Below the pieces are notes generated by a model. It saw nothing but the letters and a program-made list of their open reading frames with translations, was not told the DNA's origin and did not search any database. Below are positions 33,294-41,442 of a stretch of DNA of 64,000 nt, in pieces. Position numbers and translations under genes: made by a program. The stretch covers positions 1,240,001-1,304,000 of the forward strand of contig OY770026.1 of NCBI GenBank assembly GCA_963669455.1. The letters run 5' to 3'. Within the stretch, counting starts at the first letter, position 1. The number at the start of each line of letters is the position of its first letter. The stretch is from JAWKWH01 sp963669455. GTDB lineage: Bacteria; Pseudomonadota; Alphaproteobacteria; Rhizobiales; Rhizobiaceae.

Positions 33294-34790
33294 ATGGCGA
33301 TCTACAAATCCAAACTTCTAGCGACGGTCGCCATTGCGCCACTGGCTATCGGTGTAGCTGGCGGCATTTCAATGCTGGCCGTTACGTCTGTAGCAACGCA
33401 AAGCATTGCCGCGTGCAATCCTTGCAATCCATGTGCGGCCAAGAAACCGTGCAATCCATGCAACCCGTGCGCTGCAAAGGCTGCCTGCAACCCTTGTAAC
33501 CCATGTGCTGCAAAAGCTGCCTGTGGTGCCTGCAACCCTTGTAACCCGTGCGCGGCAAAGGCTGCCTGCGGTGCCTGCAACCCATGTAACCCGTGCGCGG
33601 CAAAGGCTGCCTGCGGTGCCTGCAACCCATGTAACCCGTGCGCGGCAAAGGCTGCCTGTGGTGCTTGCAACCCTTGTAACCCATGCGCGGCAAAGGCTGC
33701 CTGCGGTGCTTGCAACCCTTGTAACCCATGTGCTGCAAAAGCTGCCTGCAACCCTTGCAACCCGTGCGCTGCAAAGGCTGCTTGCAATCCTTGTAACCCA
33801 TGCGCCGCATCGGCTTGCAATCCTTGCAATCCGTGTGCAGCTAGCGCTAATGCCGGTGCCACCGAGTGCTATGTGCCGCGGCTTTGGAACGCATCGGCCT
33901 GTAGCCCTTGCGCTCCGAAAGCAGCCTGCGGAGCCTGCAACCCATGTGCGGCGAAAGCAGCCTGCGGAGCCTGCAACCCATGTGCGGCGAAAGCAGCTTG
34001 TGGAGCCTGCAACCCATGTGCGGCGAAAGCAGCTTGTGGAGCCTGCAATCCATGTGCGGCGAAAGCAGCTTGTGGAGCCTGCAACCCATGTGCGGCGAAA
34101 GCGGCCTGCGGAGCTTGCAACCCGTGCGCGGCGAAAGCGGCCTGCGGAGCCAGCAACCCGTGTGCAGCGAAAAACCCTTGCAATCCTTGTGCAGCGAAAA
34201 ACCCATGTGCAGCGGCAAGCTGTGGCGCCTGCAATCCGTGCAATCCCTGTAATCCATGCGCGGCAAGTGCGGCAGCGGACCCGGATGAGCTGAACCTGAC
34301 GGGCGCGGAAATCAAGACGCTTTACGATTGCCTGAAGCCGCAAATGACCAAAGCCTACAAGGGTGGCGGGCACTGGGCTGTCAACAAGTGGGATCACTTC
34401 AACAACGTCACGACCCATGCCTATCCGAGCGCTACGCATGGCAACCGTTTTGTGGTCAACTATGTCAACAAGATCGGTGCTGCGGCCTATGCGAAGTATG
34501 AGGACATCGGAACCGCGCCAGCGGGCACGACGGCTGTCAAGCCAAGCTTTACGGTGAGCCCGACGGGGCAGGCGTCGATTGGCCCGCTGTTCATCATGGA
34601 AAAGATGGTGAACGACTTCAATGCCGAAACCGCCAATTGGCGCTACGCGATGGTTATGCCGGGCGGTGTGACTGCCGGGTTGACCAAAGGCCCCAATAGC
34701 GCTGCGATGGGATTTTGTCATGAATGCCATGTCGGCGCGGAGGGAGCAGATTATCTGTTCTTCCTGCCCGAGGATGTGCGGGTGAAATAA
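33294..34790 (+). CDS. Exported cysteine-repeat protein with C-terminal cytochrome P460-like haem domain
   Basis: A 498-residue protein in three parts. The N terminus is a signal peptide (LLATVAIAPLAIGVAGGI then SMLAVTSVATQSIAAC); IAAC could be a lipobox. Residues ~40-325 are low-complexity repeats of CNPCNPCAAKAACGA and CNPCAAKAACGA, with about 70 cysteines by my count, interrupted once by ATECYVPRLWNAS. The last ~170 residues (DELNLTGAEIKTLYDCL...) resemble cytochrome P460: WDHFNNVTTH, FIMEKMVNDFNAETANW and the c-type haem motif GFCHECHVGAEGADYLFF (CxxCH). P460 haem enzymes oxidise hydroxylamine or bind NO; the repeat might bind metals or form disulphide-linked structure. The ATG at 33294 has AAAGGAGGAA. 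A strong terminator follows. Confidence 0.75.
   Translation: MAIYKSKLLATVAIAPLAIGVAGGISMLAVTSVATQSIAACNPCNPCAAKKPCNPCNPCAAKAACNPCNPCAAKAACGACNPCNPCAAKAACGACNPCNPCAAKAACGACNPCNPCAAKAACGACNPCNPCAAKAACGACNPCNPCAAKAACNPCNPCAAKAACNPCNPCAASACNPCNPCAASANAGATECYVPRLWNASACSPCAPKAACGACNPCAAKAACGACNPCAAKAACGACNPCAAKAACGACNPCAAKAACGACNPCAAKAACGACNPCAAKAACGASNPCAAKNPCNPCAAKNPCAAASCGACNPCNPCNPCAASAAADPDELNLTGAEIKTLYDCLKPQMTKAYKGGGHWAVNKWDHFNNVTTHAYPSATHGNRFVVNYVNKIGAAAYAKYEDIGTAPAGTTAVKPSFTVSPTGQASIGPLFIMEKMVNDFNAETANWRYAMVMPGGVTAGLTKGPNSAAMGFCHECHVGAEGADYLFFLPEDVRVK
33411..34275 (+). repeat. In-frame tandem repeats coding the CNPC/CGAC arrays
   Basis: Two coding arrays: first mostly 45-bp units (15 residues, CNPCNPCAAKAACGA; five in a row, flanked by 36-bp versions), then 36-bp units (12 residues, CGACNPCAAKAA; seven). 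A short unique stretch (about 33840-33905) separates them. Third-base differences between units are frequent in the first array and rarer in the second. Confidence 0.9.
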
Positions 34791-34816
34791 GGCCCGCGTC
34801 TGATTTGGACGATATT

Positions 34817-34850
34817 GGGGAGCCGGCTATGCGGGCTCCCCTTTTTTATT
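34817..34850 (+). terminator. Rho-independent terminator
   Basis: GGGGAGCC and GGCTCCCC form a perfect 8-bp stem (loop GGCTATGCG), followed by TTTTTTATTTT. It lies 27 bases after the P460 gene stop. Confidence 0.9.
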
Positions 34851-34876
34851 TTCAGACTATCCGGGCGTTTGCAGCT

Positions 34877-35184
34877 AGAGCGTGTCTTGCTTAAATGGGA
34901 TCAGTTTGATGGAGAGGATTTTTTGCGGCAGTTAGGAAAATACCGGAGTGCGATCAGACGATCGTGCGAGGATTTTGACGACACTGTCCGTGAAAAAGAC
35001 CTCCAAGCAGGTTAAGTTGGGGTTTTGAAAGAAGATGATAAACCCAAATCGTTTCAGCTTGGTTCTTTGCGCCCTGGATGTCGTCGCGCGACGCTAACGG
35101 GTGTGCACCCGCGTCGCGTCACGCTCCTAACCAGGACACAAATACCCTGCGCTCAAACGCTTCCATTTAAACAAGACACGCTCT
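34877..35184. repeat. AGAGCG intergenic element, full copy C (308 bp, opposite orientation to A and B)
   Basis: Left end AGAGCGTGTCTTGCTTAAAT; right end in complement AGAGCGTGTCTTGTTTAAAT: inverted ends for more than 20 bases, flanked by TA. Interior sequence is related to copy A read on the other strand, including the GC-rich hairpin (GGTGTGCACCCGCG region). With the terminator and about 160 other bases it makes up the gap between the P460 gene and the pentapeptide-repeat gene. I see nothing else there. Confidence 0.88.
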
Positions 35185-35344
35185 ATTGCCTGACAAAGCC
35201 GGTAAAGATCTTATGCTCAAGCATTGTGCGTTAATCTGACAATACCAAATAAAAGCTTGAAAATCCGCCCACCTTATTGAAGACATATTGGGAGAGGCGG
35301 GTTTATTCAGATCGAGGCGGCTGTTGCAGTCACAAGGCACGACA

Positions 35345-37828
35345 ATGCTACCGTGGGGGCGGAGACTGCCGCCCACCCTGCCGCGCGAGCCGGACGATGA
35401 GAGTGAACACAAGGAGGCGATCGCGCGCATCAATGCGATCACCGCCTTTGCCAAAAATACCTGGTTTGGACTGCTCGGCGTGCTGGTGTTTGCCGGCATC
35501 ACCCTGCTTGGCGTAGAGGATATCGATTTTTTCGGCATCGACCGGGCAACGAAGCTGCCGCTTGTCGGTGTTTCGGTTCCGGTTACCTATTTTTTTGGTG
35601 CCGGAGCGGTGCTGGTTACGGCGCTTTATATCTATTTTCATCTCTATCTGGAATTGCTGTGGGCCGCGCTGGGAAAGGCTCCGGCCCGCATTGGCAAAGA
35701 CCCGCTGTCGGAGCGGATCACGCCATGGCTGGTGGTGGAATGGGCGCTGAGACGCAGGGACCAGCTCTGCCGCCGCAATGCGAAGCGAAAAGGCAAGCCG
35801 CCGCCGAAGCCGAGCACGACAATGAGGGCGCTTGGCTGGATCGGTTCAATCGTCTCGGTCGTATTGGTGTGGGCGTTCGGCCTGATCGTACTCGGTTATT
35901 TCTGGGTCCGCTCCTGGCCGGCGCATCTTGATTTTCAGTCGGTGGGTCTTGGCGGTCTGTTTGCCGTCGCGCTCTTTATCGCATGGCGCGGGTGGCGCAA
36001 TGCCGGGCGTCTGCTGGCGGGGCTTCCGGCCAGGAGACCCTTTTGGGGAAAACGGCGTTTGCGGCGGGCGAGGATTTGCTCCCTTGCCGGGTTTATTTTT
36101 TTTGCCATCGCGCTGTCTGCCTGGTCGTTTGCGGTGACGAGCAGTGTTTACTGGCCGGGCGAGGATGCGCGGTCGCGGACCTATCCGGTCGTCGAAGGCA
36201 ACCACTATGGTGACCGGTTCAGCCCCGTCGATGACATCATCCGCGTGGAACGCGACAGGCGCGTGGAACGCGACAGGCGCGCATGGATCGCGCTGCTCAG
36301 CTTGGCGAATGAGGTTGAAGACGCCCGCGCCTATTGGCAGCGGCGCTGGGTGGAGGCCGACCGGATGTCCGAAGTCTGGGCGTATTTTGCCGACAGGACG
36401 TTGTTGCCGCTGATGAATGGTCTGGCGGCAAATGCCGATCTCTTCGAGGCGCAGATCGTCGCCCTGCCGGATGACTGGCTGGCCCGCGACGAGGCGGAAA
36501 AAGAGTTCCGAGCCCGGTGGGCCAAGCGGGAGGGGCTTGTCTATGCCGACCCGTTTGCCGATATTCCTAAACGGAATGTGGAGGCGGAGTTTCAGCGGGC
36601 GCTGATCCGGGAAAAGAACAGCCAGGCGGGCGGAGAAACCGGAACCTTCGATGCCGTGGAGTTTCGGAGCCAATGGGCGCGGGAAAACGGCTTTGCCCTT
36701 GCCGATCCGTTCGAGCCGGTTGAAGCGCGGAGACCGGAGACAGATTTTTCGCAAGTCTGGAAAGCGCGGCGGAAAACCTATCTCGATACCAAACCCAAAC
36801 CCGATCTGAAGGACCGTAATCTGCGCCATGCCAATCTGGCCGGCGCTTTCCTTCCCGGCGTCAAACTGAGGAGAACAAGGCTCGAAGGCGCGGACCTCAG
36901 AAGCGCGAGGCTCGAAGGCGCGGACCTCTCAGACGCGAGGCTCGAAGGCGCGGACCTCTCAGACGCGAGGCTCGAAGGCGCGGACCTCAGAAGCGCGAGG
37001 CTCGAAGGCGCGGACCTCAGAAGAGCGAGGCTCGAAGGCGCGGACCTCACATTCGCGAGGCTCGAAGGCGCGGACCTCTCAGGCGCAAGGCTCGAAGGCG
37101 CGAACCTCTCAGGCGCGAGGCTCGAAGGCGCGGACCTATCCAACGCGAGGCTCAAAGGCGCGGACCTCAGAAGCGCGAGGCTCGAAGGCGCGGACCTATC
37201 CAACGCGAGGCTCGAAGGCGCGGACCTATTCAACGCGAAGCTCGAAGGCGCGAACCTATCCAACGCGAGGCTCGAAGGCGCGGACCTATCCAACGCGAGG
37301 CTCGAAGGCGCGGACCTCAGAAGCGCGAGGCTCGAAGGCGCGGACCTATCCAACGCGAGGCTCAAAGGCGCGGACCTCAGAAGCGCGAGGCTCGAAGGCG
37401 CGAACCTATTCAACGCGAGGCTCGAAGGCGCGAACCTCTCAGACGCAAGGTTCGAAGGCGCGAACCTCTCAGACGCGAGGCTCGAAGGCGCGAACCTCAC
37501 ATTAGCGAGGCTGTTTGGCAGGCCAGAAAAACCGCTTGCGCTTGGGTCGGCTGCTACCCTCAGGGCAGCGGTTTTTAACTTAGCTGCCCTGAGGGTAGCA
37601 GATTTTTCCGGTGTAAATGTGGTGGAGTTGAAAGGCTGGGATGAGACATTTGGCGATGGGTCGGTGATCCTGCCCGACGGGGTTGATCGTCCCGAGCGCT
37701 GGTGCAGCCGTGTTCTCGACGATGCGGAGTTCTTCGGTCGCTGGCGGGGCTATGTCGATCCGCCAGGCTGGTCGTTGTTTGATATTGAATTCAACAACCA
37801 CCCGCCGACTGAACCCGGAGACTGTTGA
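35345..37828 (+). CDS. Membrane-anchored pentapeptide-repeat protein
   Basis: About 827 residues. The N-terminal half has around five membrane helices (GLLGVLVFAGITLLGV, YFFGAGAVLVTALYIYF, SIVSVVLVWAFGLIVLGYF, GGLFAVALFIAW, FIFFAIALSAWSFAV). A charged helical region follows (~290-490). Residues ~510-720 are pentapeptide repeats: 21 near-identical decapeptide units ARLEGADLSN, expected to form a right-handed quadrilateral beta-helix. A Trp-rich tail closes (GWDETFGDG...GYVDPPGWSLFD). The start at 35345 (MLPWGRRLPPTLPREPDDES) suits family architecture; the frame is open back to 35288. Function of such membrane pentapeptide proteins is unknown; a scaffold or DNA-mimic role is possible. Confidence 0.85.
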   Translation: MLPWGRRLPPTLPREPDDESEHKEAIARINAITAFAKNTWFGLLGVLVFAGITLLGVEDIDFFGIDRATKLPLVGVSVPVTYFFGAGAVLVTALYIYFHLYLELLWAALGKAPARIGKDPLSERITPWLVVEWALRRRDQLCRRNAKRKGKPPPKPSTTMRALGWIGSIVSVVLVWAFGLIVLGYFWVRSWPAHLDFQSVGLGGLFAVALFIAWRGWRNAGRLLAGLPARRPFWGKRRLRRARICSLAGFIFFAIALSAWSFAVTSSVYWPGEDARSRTYPVVEGNHYGDRFSPVDDIIRVERDRRVERDRRAWIALLSLANEVEDARAYWQRRWVEADRMSEVWAYFADRTLLPLMNGLAANADLFEAQIVALPDDWLARDEAEKEFRARWAKREGLVYADPFADIPKRNVEAEFQRALIREKNSQAGGETGTFDAVEFRSQWARENGFALADPFEPVEARRPETDFSQVWKARRKTYLDTKPKPDLKDRNLRHANLAGAFLPGVKLRRTRLEGADLRSARLEGADLSDARLEGADLSDARLEGADLRSARLEGADLRRARLEGADLTFARLEGADLSGARLEGANLSGARLEGADLSNARLKGADLRSARLEGADLSNARLEGADLFNAKLEGANLSNARLEGADLSNARLEGADLRSARLEGADLSNARLKGADLRSARLEGANLFNARLEGANLSDARFEGANLSDARLEGANLTLARLFGRPEKPLALGSAATLRAAVFNLAALRVADFSGVNVVELKGWDETFGDGSVILPDGVDRPERWCSRVLDDAEFFGRWRGYVDPPGWSLFDIEFNNHPPTEPGDC
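36875..37504 (+). repeat. 30-bp tandem repeat coding pentapeptides (21 units)
   Basis: Twenty-one in-frame 30-bp units with the consensus GCGAGGCTCGAAGGCGCGGA followed by CCTnnnnnnC. Seven to nine bases vary (mainly the CTCAGAAGC, CTCTCAGAC, CTATCCAAC ends); the rest is almost invariant, including synonymous positions, which points to recent expansion or gene conversion. Confidence 0.95.
37551..37601. repeat. Perfect 18-bp inverted repeat inside the pentapeptide gene
   Basis: CTGCTACCCTCAGGGCAG (37551-37568) and its exact complement CTGCCCTGAGGGTAGCAG (37584-37601) flank a 15-base loop, followed by ATTTTTCC. It encodes ATLRAA/AALRVA on either arm. Confidence 0.85.
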
Positions 37829-37883
37829 TGTGTGGAATTGGCCGCTTATGCGCCGGCATTTGCTTGCCTATCGAGGCGGTGTC

Positions 37884-38591
37884 ATGAGCAGGATTCGCGC
37901 CATTTTGTTCGACAAGGACGGAACGCTGCTGGACTTCAACCGGACCTGGCTGAGTTTTATCAAACAATTTGTCTATGAGGCTGCTGGCGGGGTTGAAGCC
38001 CGTTCGCGAGAGCTTTTGGAGCTTGTCGGTTTTAACGCCGAGGCGGGCGTGTTTCGAGCCGGTTCTGCGATGGCGGCCGGTACCAGTGCCGACATCGTCA
38101 AGATCCTATATCCAAACCTTTCAGGTGACGGCCTGGCGGCGATGGTTGCCAAGGCCGATCGCCGCGCGGCTGATGTCGCCAGACATAGTGCCGTGCCACT
38201 CGATGGTGCAGTGGAAGCCGTGCAACGGCTGCACGGTCTTGGCTACCGTCTTGGTATTGCCACCAATGATGCAACGCTTGGTGCGGAGAATACGCTCGCT
38301 GCATTTGGCATCGATCATTTGTTCGACGCGGTCTACGGCTATGATGCCGTCACCAGCCCGAAACCCGCGCCGGATGTGGTTTATGCCTTTGCCGGCCTGC
38401 TGGAAATAAAGCCGTCCGAAATCGCTTTCGTGGGTGATAACCTACATGACATCATGACCGCGCGTGCCGCCAGCGCCGGCCTGGCGGTGGGGGTTTCAAG
38501 CGGTACCGGCGCGGCCGAAGACCTTGCCTGCCATGCCGATATCGTGTTGGCTTCGGTTGCCGATTTGCCAGACTATCTGATGCGCGCCTGA
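37884..38591 (+). CDS. HAD-family hydrolase (phosphoglycolate phosphatase-like)
   Basis: A 235-residue phosphatase. Motif I LFDKDGTLLDF has the two catalytic Asp residues, motif II is GIATND, motif III SPKPAPDVVYAF supplies Lys and motif IV is FVGDNLHDIMTARAASAG. The helical cap (residues ~18-100) is that of phosphoglycolate phosphatase-type (Gph) enzymes. The ATG at 37884 has GAGGCGG upstream; the frame to 37683 overlaps the previous gene and is not coding. Substrate cannot be fixed from sequence. Confidence 0.9.
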   Translation: MSRIRAILFDKDGTLLDFNRTWLSFIKQFVYEAAGGVEARSRELLELVGFNAEAGVFRAGSAMAAGTSADIVKILYPNLSGDGLAAMVAKADRRAADVARHSAVPLDGAVEAVQRLHGLGYRLGIATNDATLGAENTLAAFGIDHLFDAVYGYDAVTSPKPAPDVVYAFAGLLEIKPSEIAFVGDNLHDIMTARAASAGLAVGVSSGTGAAEDLACHADIVLASVADLPDYLMRA

Positions 38592-38595
38592 ATCC

Positions 38596-40383
38596 TCAGT
38601 CCCTCAATTCGCGCCGCAAGATTTTGCCGACATTGGTTTTCGGCAATTCGTCGCGAAACTCGATATATTTCGGCCGCTTGTAGCCGGTCAGGTTTTTCTT
38701 GCAATAGGCCAGCACCTCGTCCTCCGTCAGCGCCGGGTCCTTTTTGACGATGAACAGTTTTGGAACCTCACCTGAATGTTCGTCTGGCACGCCGATGGCC
38801 GCCGCTTCCAGCACGCCGTCATGGCCGGCAACAACGTCTTCGATCTCGTTTGGATAGACGTTGAAACCGGATACGAGGATCATGTCCTTCTTGCGGTCGA
38901 CGATTTTCACATAGCCTTCGGCATTTATGAAACCCATATCGCCGGATTTGAAGAAATTATCCTTGGTCATGACTTTCGCGGTCTCGTCCGGCCGGTTCCA
39001 GTAGCCTGCCATAACCTGGGGCCCGCGAATGCAGATTTCACCCACTTCCTCGAGGGGAAGGTCTTTGCCATCCTCGTCGCGTATTGCAATATCGGTCGAG
39101 GGAATCGGCAGGCCGATGGTTCCGGAAAATTCGGCATCGAAACGGTTTGCGGTTGCCACTGGTGAGGTCTCCGACAGGCCATAGCCTTCAGAAATGGCGC
39201 AGCCGGTCAGCTCCTTCCAGCGCTTGGCGACTGGGGCTTGAACCGCCATACCGCCGCCCAGGGTCAATAGCAGGCCCGAAAAGTCCAGCTTCTTGAAATC
39301 CTCATTGTTCAACAGAGCATTGAACAAGGTGTTCAACCCGGGAAAGACATTGAATTCGTATTTCTGAAGCTCTGAAACAAAGGCTGGTATATCGCGCGGA
39401 TTGGGGATGAGAATATTGTGCGCACCCTGCTGCATTCCCATCAGCGCGTTCACGGTGAGCGCGAAGATGTGGTAGAGCGGCAACGCGCAAATATAGGTGG
39501 TTCGATCCGGCCGCGGGTGATTTACATAGGCACTTTCTATCCAAAGGGCGTTTTGCGCGACATTTGCAAGAACATTGCGGTGAAGCAATGTCGCCCCCTT
39601 CGATACACCCGTCGTTCCGCCGGTATATTGAAGAAATGCGACATCATCCGGTCCGACGTCAACCGGCTTCAGGCTGGCAGCCGACCCTTGCGACAAGGTA
39701 TCGTTAAAACGCTCGTGGCCCGGCAGCGACCAGGCTGGCACCATCTTCTTTACGTTGCGCACCACGAAGTTGACGATGAAGCCTTTCAGCCCCATCAGAT
39801 CGCCCATGGAGGCAACCACCACGTGTTTTATGCCTGTTTTGGCGATAACGGCCTGAAGGGTTGATGCAAAATTTTCCAGGATCACGATGGCTTCGGCGCC
39901 AGAATCTTTGAGCTGATGTTCCAGTTCGCGCGCCGTGTAGAGCGGATTGACATTGACCACCGTGTAGCCTGCCCGCAACGTGGCCATCATGACGACCGGG
40001 TATTGCAGCACGTTCGGCATCATGATCGCGACGCGCGCGCCCTTTTTTAGGCCCTTTGACTGCAGGTAGGCGCCAAAATTGGACGACATCAGATCCAGAT
40101 CGGAAAATGACAGCGATTTGCCCATGCAGGTGAAGGCCGGGCGACCGGCAAATTTACCGCATGCATCAGACATAAGCGCACCGATTGAGGAAAACTGCGG
40201 CTCGCCGACCTCATGGGGGACAACGTCGGGATAGCTGGCAAGCCATGGTTTTGCCGGCGATTTTGATGACGACTTTGATGCCGGTTTCTCTGCCGGATTT
40301 GCCTTTGCAGGTGTTTTGCTTGCCGGTTTCCGCTTGGTTGCGGGTTTTTTGGTCGTTTTCGTCGTACCTGTTGCCTTGGCCAC
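38596..40383 (-). CDS. Long-chain acyl-CoA synthetase with Lys/Ala/Pro-rich N-terminal tail
   Basis: A 595-residue AMP-forming ligase that activates fatty acids. Motifs: P-loop QYTGGTTGVSKGATL, GYGLSETSPVA, hinge GDMGFINAEGYVKIVDRKKD and the catalytic Lys in KTNVGKILRREL. The first ~45 residues (MAKATGTTKTTKKPATKRKP...SKSPAKPW) are a histone H1-like basic tail, longer and more charged than in E. coli FadD, where the enzyme starts about at residue 46. The enzyme would act at the inner face of the membrane. It converges with the phosphatase gene (four-base gap). Confidence 0.93.
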   Translation of the reverse strand: MAKATGTTKTTKKPATKRKPASKTPAKANPAEKPASKSSSKSPAKPWLASYPDVVPHEVGEPQFSSIGALMSDACGKFAGRPAFTCMGKSLSFSDLDLMSSNFGAYLQSKGLKKGARVAIMMPNVLQYPVVMMATLRAGYTVVNVNPLYTARELEHQLKDSGAEAIVILENFASTLQAVIAKTGIKHVVVASMGDLMGLKGFIVNFVVRNVKKMVPAWSLPGHERFNDTLSQGSAASLKPVDVGPDDVAFLQYTGGTTGVSKGATLLHRNVLANVAQNALWIESAYVNHPRPDRTTYICALPLYHIFALTVNALMGMQQGAHNILIPNPRDIPAFVSELQKYEFNVFPGLNTLFNALLNNEDFKKLDFSGLLLTLGGGMAVQAPVAKRWKELTGCAISEGYGLSETSPVATANRFDAEFSGTIGLPIPSTDIAIRDEDGKDLPLEEVGEICIRGPQVMAGYWNRPDETAKVMTKDNFFKSGDMGFINAEGYVKIVDRKKDMILVSGFNVYPNEIEDVVAGHDGVLEAAAIGVPDEHSGEVPKLFIVKKDPALTEDEVLAYCKKNLTGYKRPKYIEFRDELPKTNVGKILRRELRD

Positions 40384-40533
40384 ATCTTCCTCCCTTGAGC
40401 GCTATCCCGGAATCTACACGGATTGAACCCGGTCAATTGGGATATCGATTTCAGGCAAGATTATGGCCTATTCGTCTTGGTGCGCAAGGCCGGACGCGTT
40501 TCCGTTACGTCGGCTGCCGGTGCGAGGGGCTTG

Positions 40534-41088
40534 CTATTGACCATATCCGCTTGCGGATTTTAGGTATTCAAGCTCTTCCGGCGTGCTTTTCCTGCCAAGC
40601 GCCTTGTTGCGGTGGGGAAAGCGGCCAAAGCTGGCTATCACGTCGCGATGCTCAATCGCATATGCCAGATTGTTCTCGTTGCCGAGATTACGAAACAGCA
40701 TGACCGATTGTTCCTGGTCGGCAAGCGATTCAGAATGCATCAGCGGCATATACATGAATGGTTTTCTTGCCTGCTCCAGCTTGGCATCGAGCCCGGCATC
40801 GACGGCGGCCCTGGTCAACGCGGCGGCGAGGTTGTCTGAACCGAATGCATCGGACCGGCCGCGGAACATGTTTCGCGGAAACTGATCGAGCACGATAATA
40901 GCGGCAAGCACGGTTTCAGCGTTTAGTGCCGGATTGTCTGGAGGATCTATGCGCAAACGGTTGTAAAGATCGCCAAACCGGCTTGTTATCGATGTATCGA
41001 CGTCATCGTTTTGGTGGAACCAGTCCTTTGGCGTCAGTTCCTCAAACCAGAATGTCAAAACGCTCTGCGTCCAGTCTTTCTCAGTCAT
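40534..41088 (-). CDS. DUF924 family protein
   Basis: A 184-residue soluble helical protein with the DUF924 pattern: VLTFWFEELTPKDWFHQND, VLDQFPRNMFRG (DQFPRN is the strongest signature), FMYMPLMHSESLADQEQSV and ASFGRFPHRNKALGR. The fold resembles TPR-type helical hairpins. No function is established. Start at 41088 is the usual family start. Confidence 0.88.
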   Translation of the reverse strand: MTEKDWTQSVLTFWFEELTPKDWFHQNDDVDTSITSRFGDLYNRLRIDPPDNPALNAETVLAAIIVLDQFPRNMFRGRSDAFGSDNLAAALTRAAVDAGLDAKLEQARKPFMYMPLMHSESLADQEQSVMLFRNLGNENNLAYAIEHRDVIASFGRFPHRNKALGRKSTPEELEYLKSASGYGQ

Positions 41089-41184
41089 CGCCCAGGTGAA
41101 CTCCCTTTTGCCGGTAGCCGGCTGATGCCGGTCCTTCCAGATTACCTCAATCTATCGTGGATATAAGGCAGTCCGGCAATTGGG

Positions 41185-41340
41185 CAAAAAAAACCCCGCA
41201 TTGACGGGGCAATATCAATGCGGGAAAGCTCATGGGAGGTCTGTAGAATCTGTTTGGTGCGGCGTTTTGGTCCTTCGCAAGCCGTGCTGTTCAAGACTGC
41301 GCCGCTTCGTTGTGGCTTTTCCTTTGTGATTCGTTTTGTC
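41185..41340 (-). ncRNA. Terminator-ended non-coding RNA candidate (possible anti-Shine-Dalgarno sRNA)
   Basis: On the minus strand a strong hairpin (CCCGCATTGA at 41224-41215 pairing with TCAATGCGGG at 41204-41195) is followed by GTTTTTTTTT, a good Rho-independent terminator. Just before it lies ACCTCCCATGAGC, an exposed CCTCCC that could pair with ribosome-binding sites, as in rhizobial trans-acting sRNAs. The 350-base gap between the aminotransferase and DUF924 genes has no coding frame. Alternative: this is merely the 3' UTR and terminator of the aminotransferase. The 5' end at 41340 is a guess and I found no convincing promoter. Confidence 0.4.
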
Positions 41341-41442
41341 TTGTTGAGATAAACCTAGCGACCGGGCGTGAATTGACCGTGAACCTACCGTAAGCGTGTC
41401 AAACGCACGGGATTTCGAGTGGAATTTATTTCGTGAAATGGA

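Noticed and set aside
33369..34730. 453-residue minus-strand frame (and shorter ones) opposite the Cys-repeat gene
   Set aside because: It mirrors the repeats; it has no credible start or domain and is a by-product of a stop-poor coding array on the other strand.
35846..36829. 327-residue minus-strand frame in the pentapeptide gene
   Set aside because: Arg/Pro-rich composition typical of antisense reading in GC-rich DNA; the plus-strand gene has membrane helices and repeats.
36875..37504. CRISPR-like appearance of the 30-bp repeats
   Set aside because: They are in frame within a long protein gene and code for decapeptide units; no spacers.
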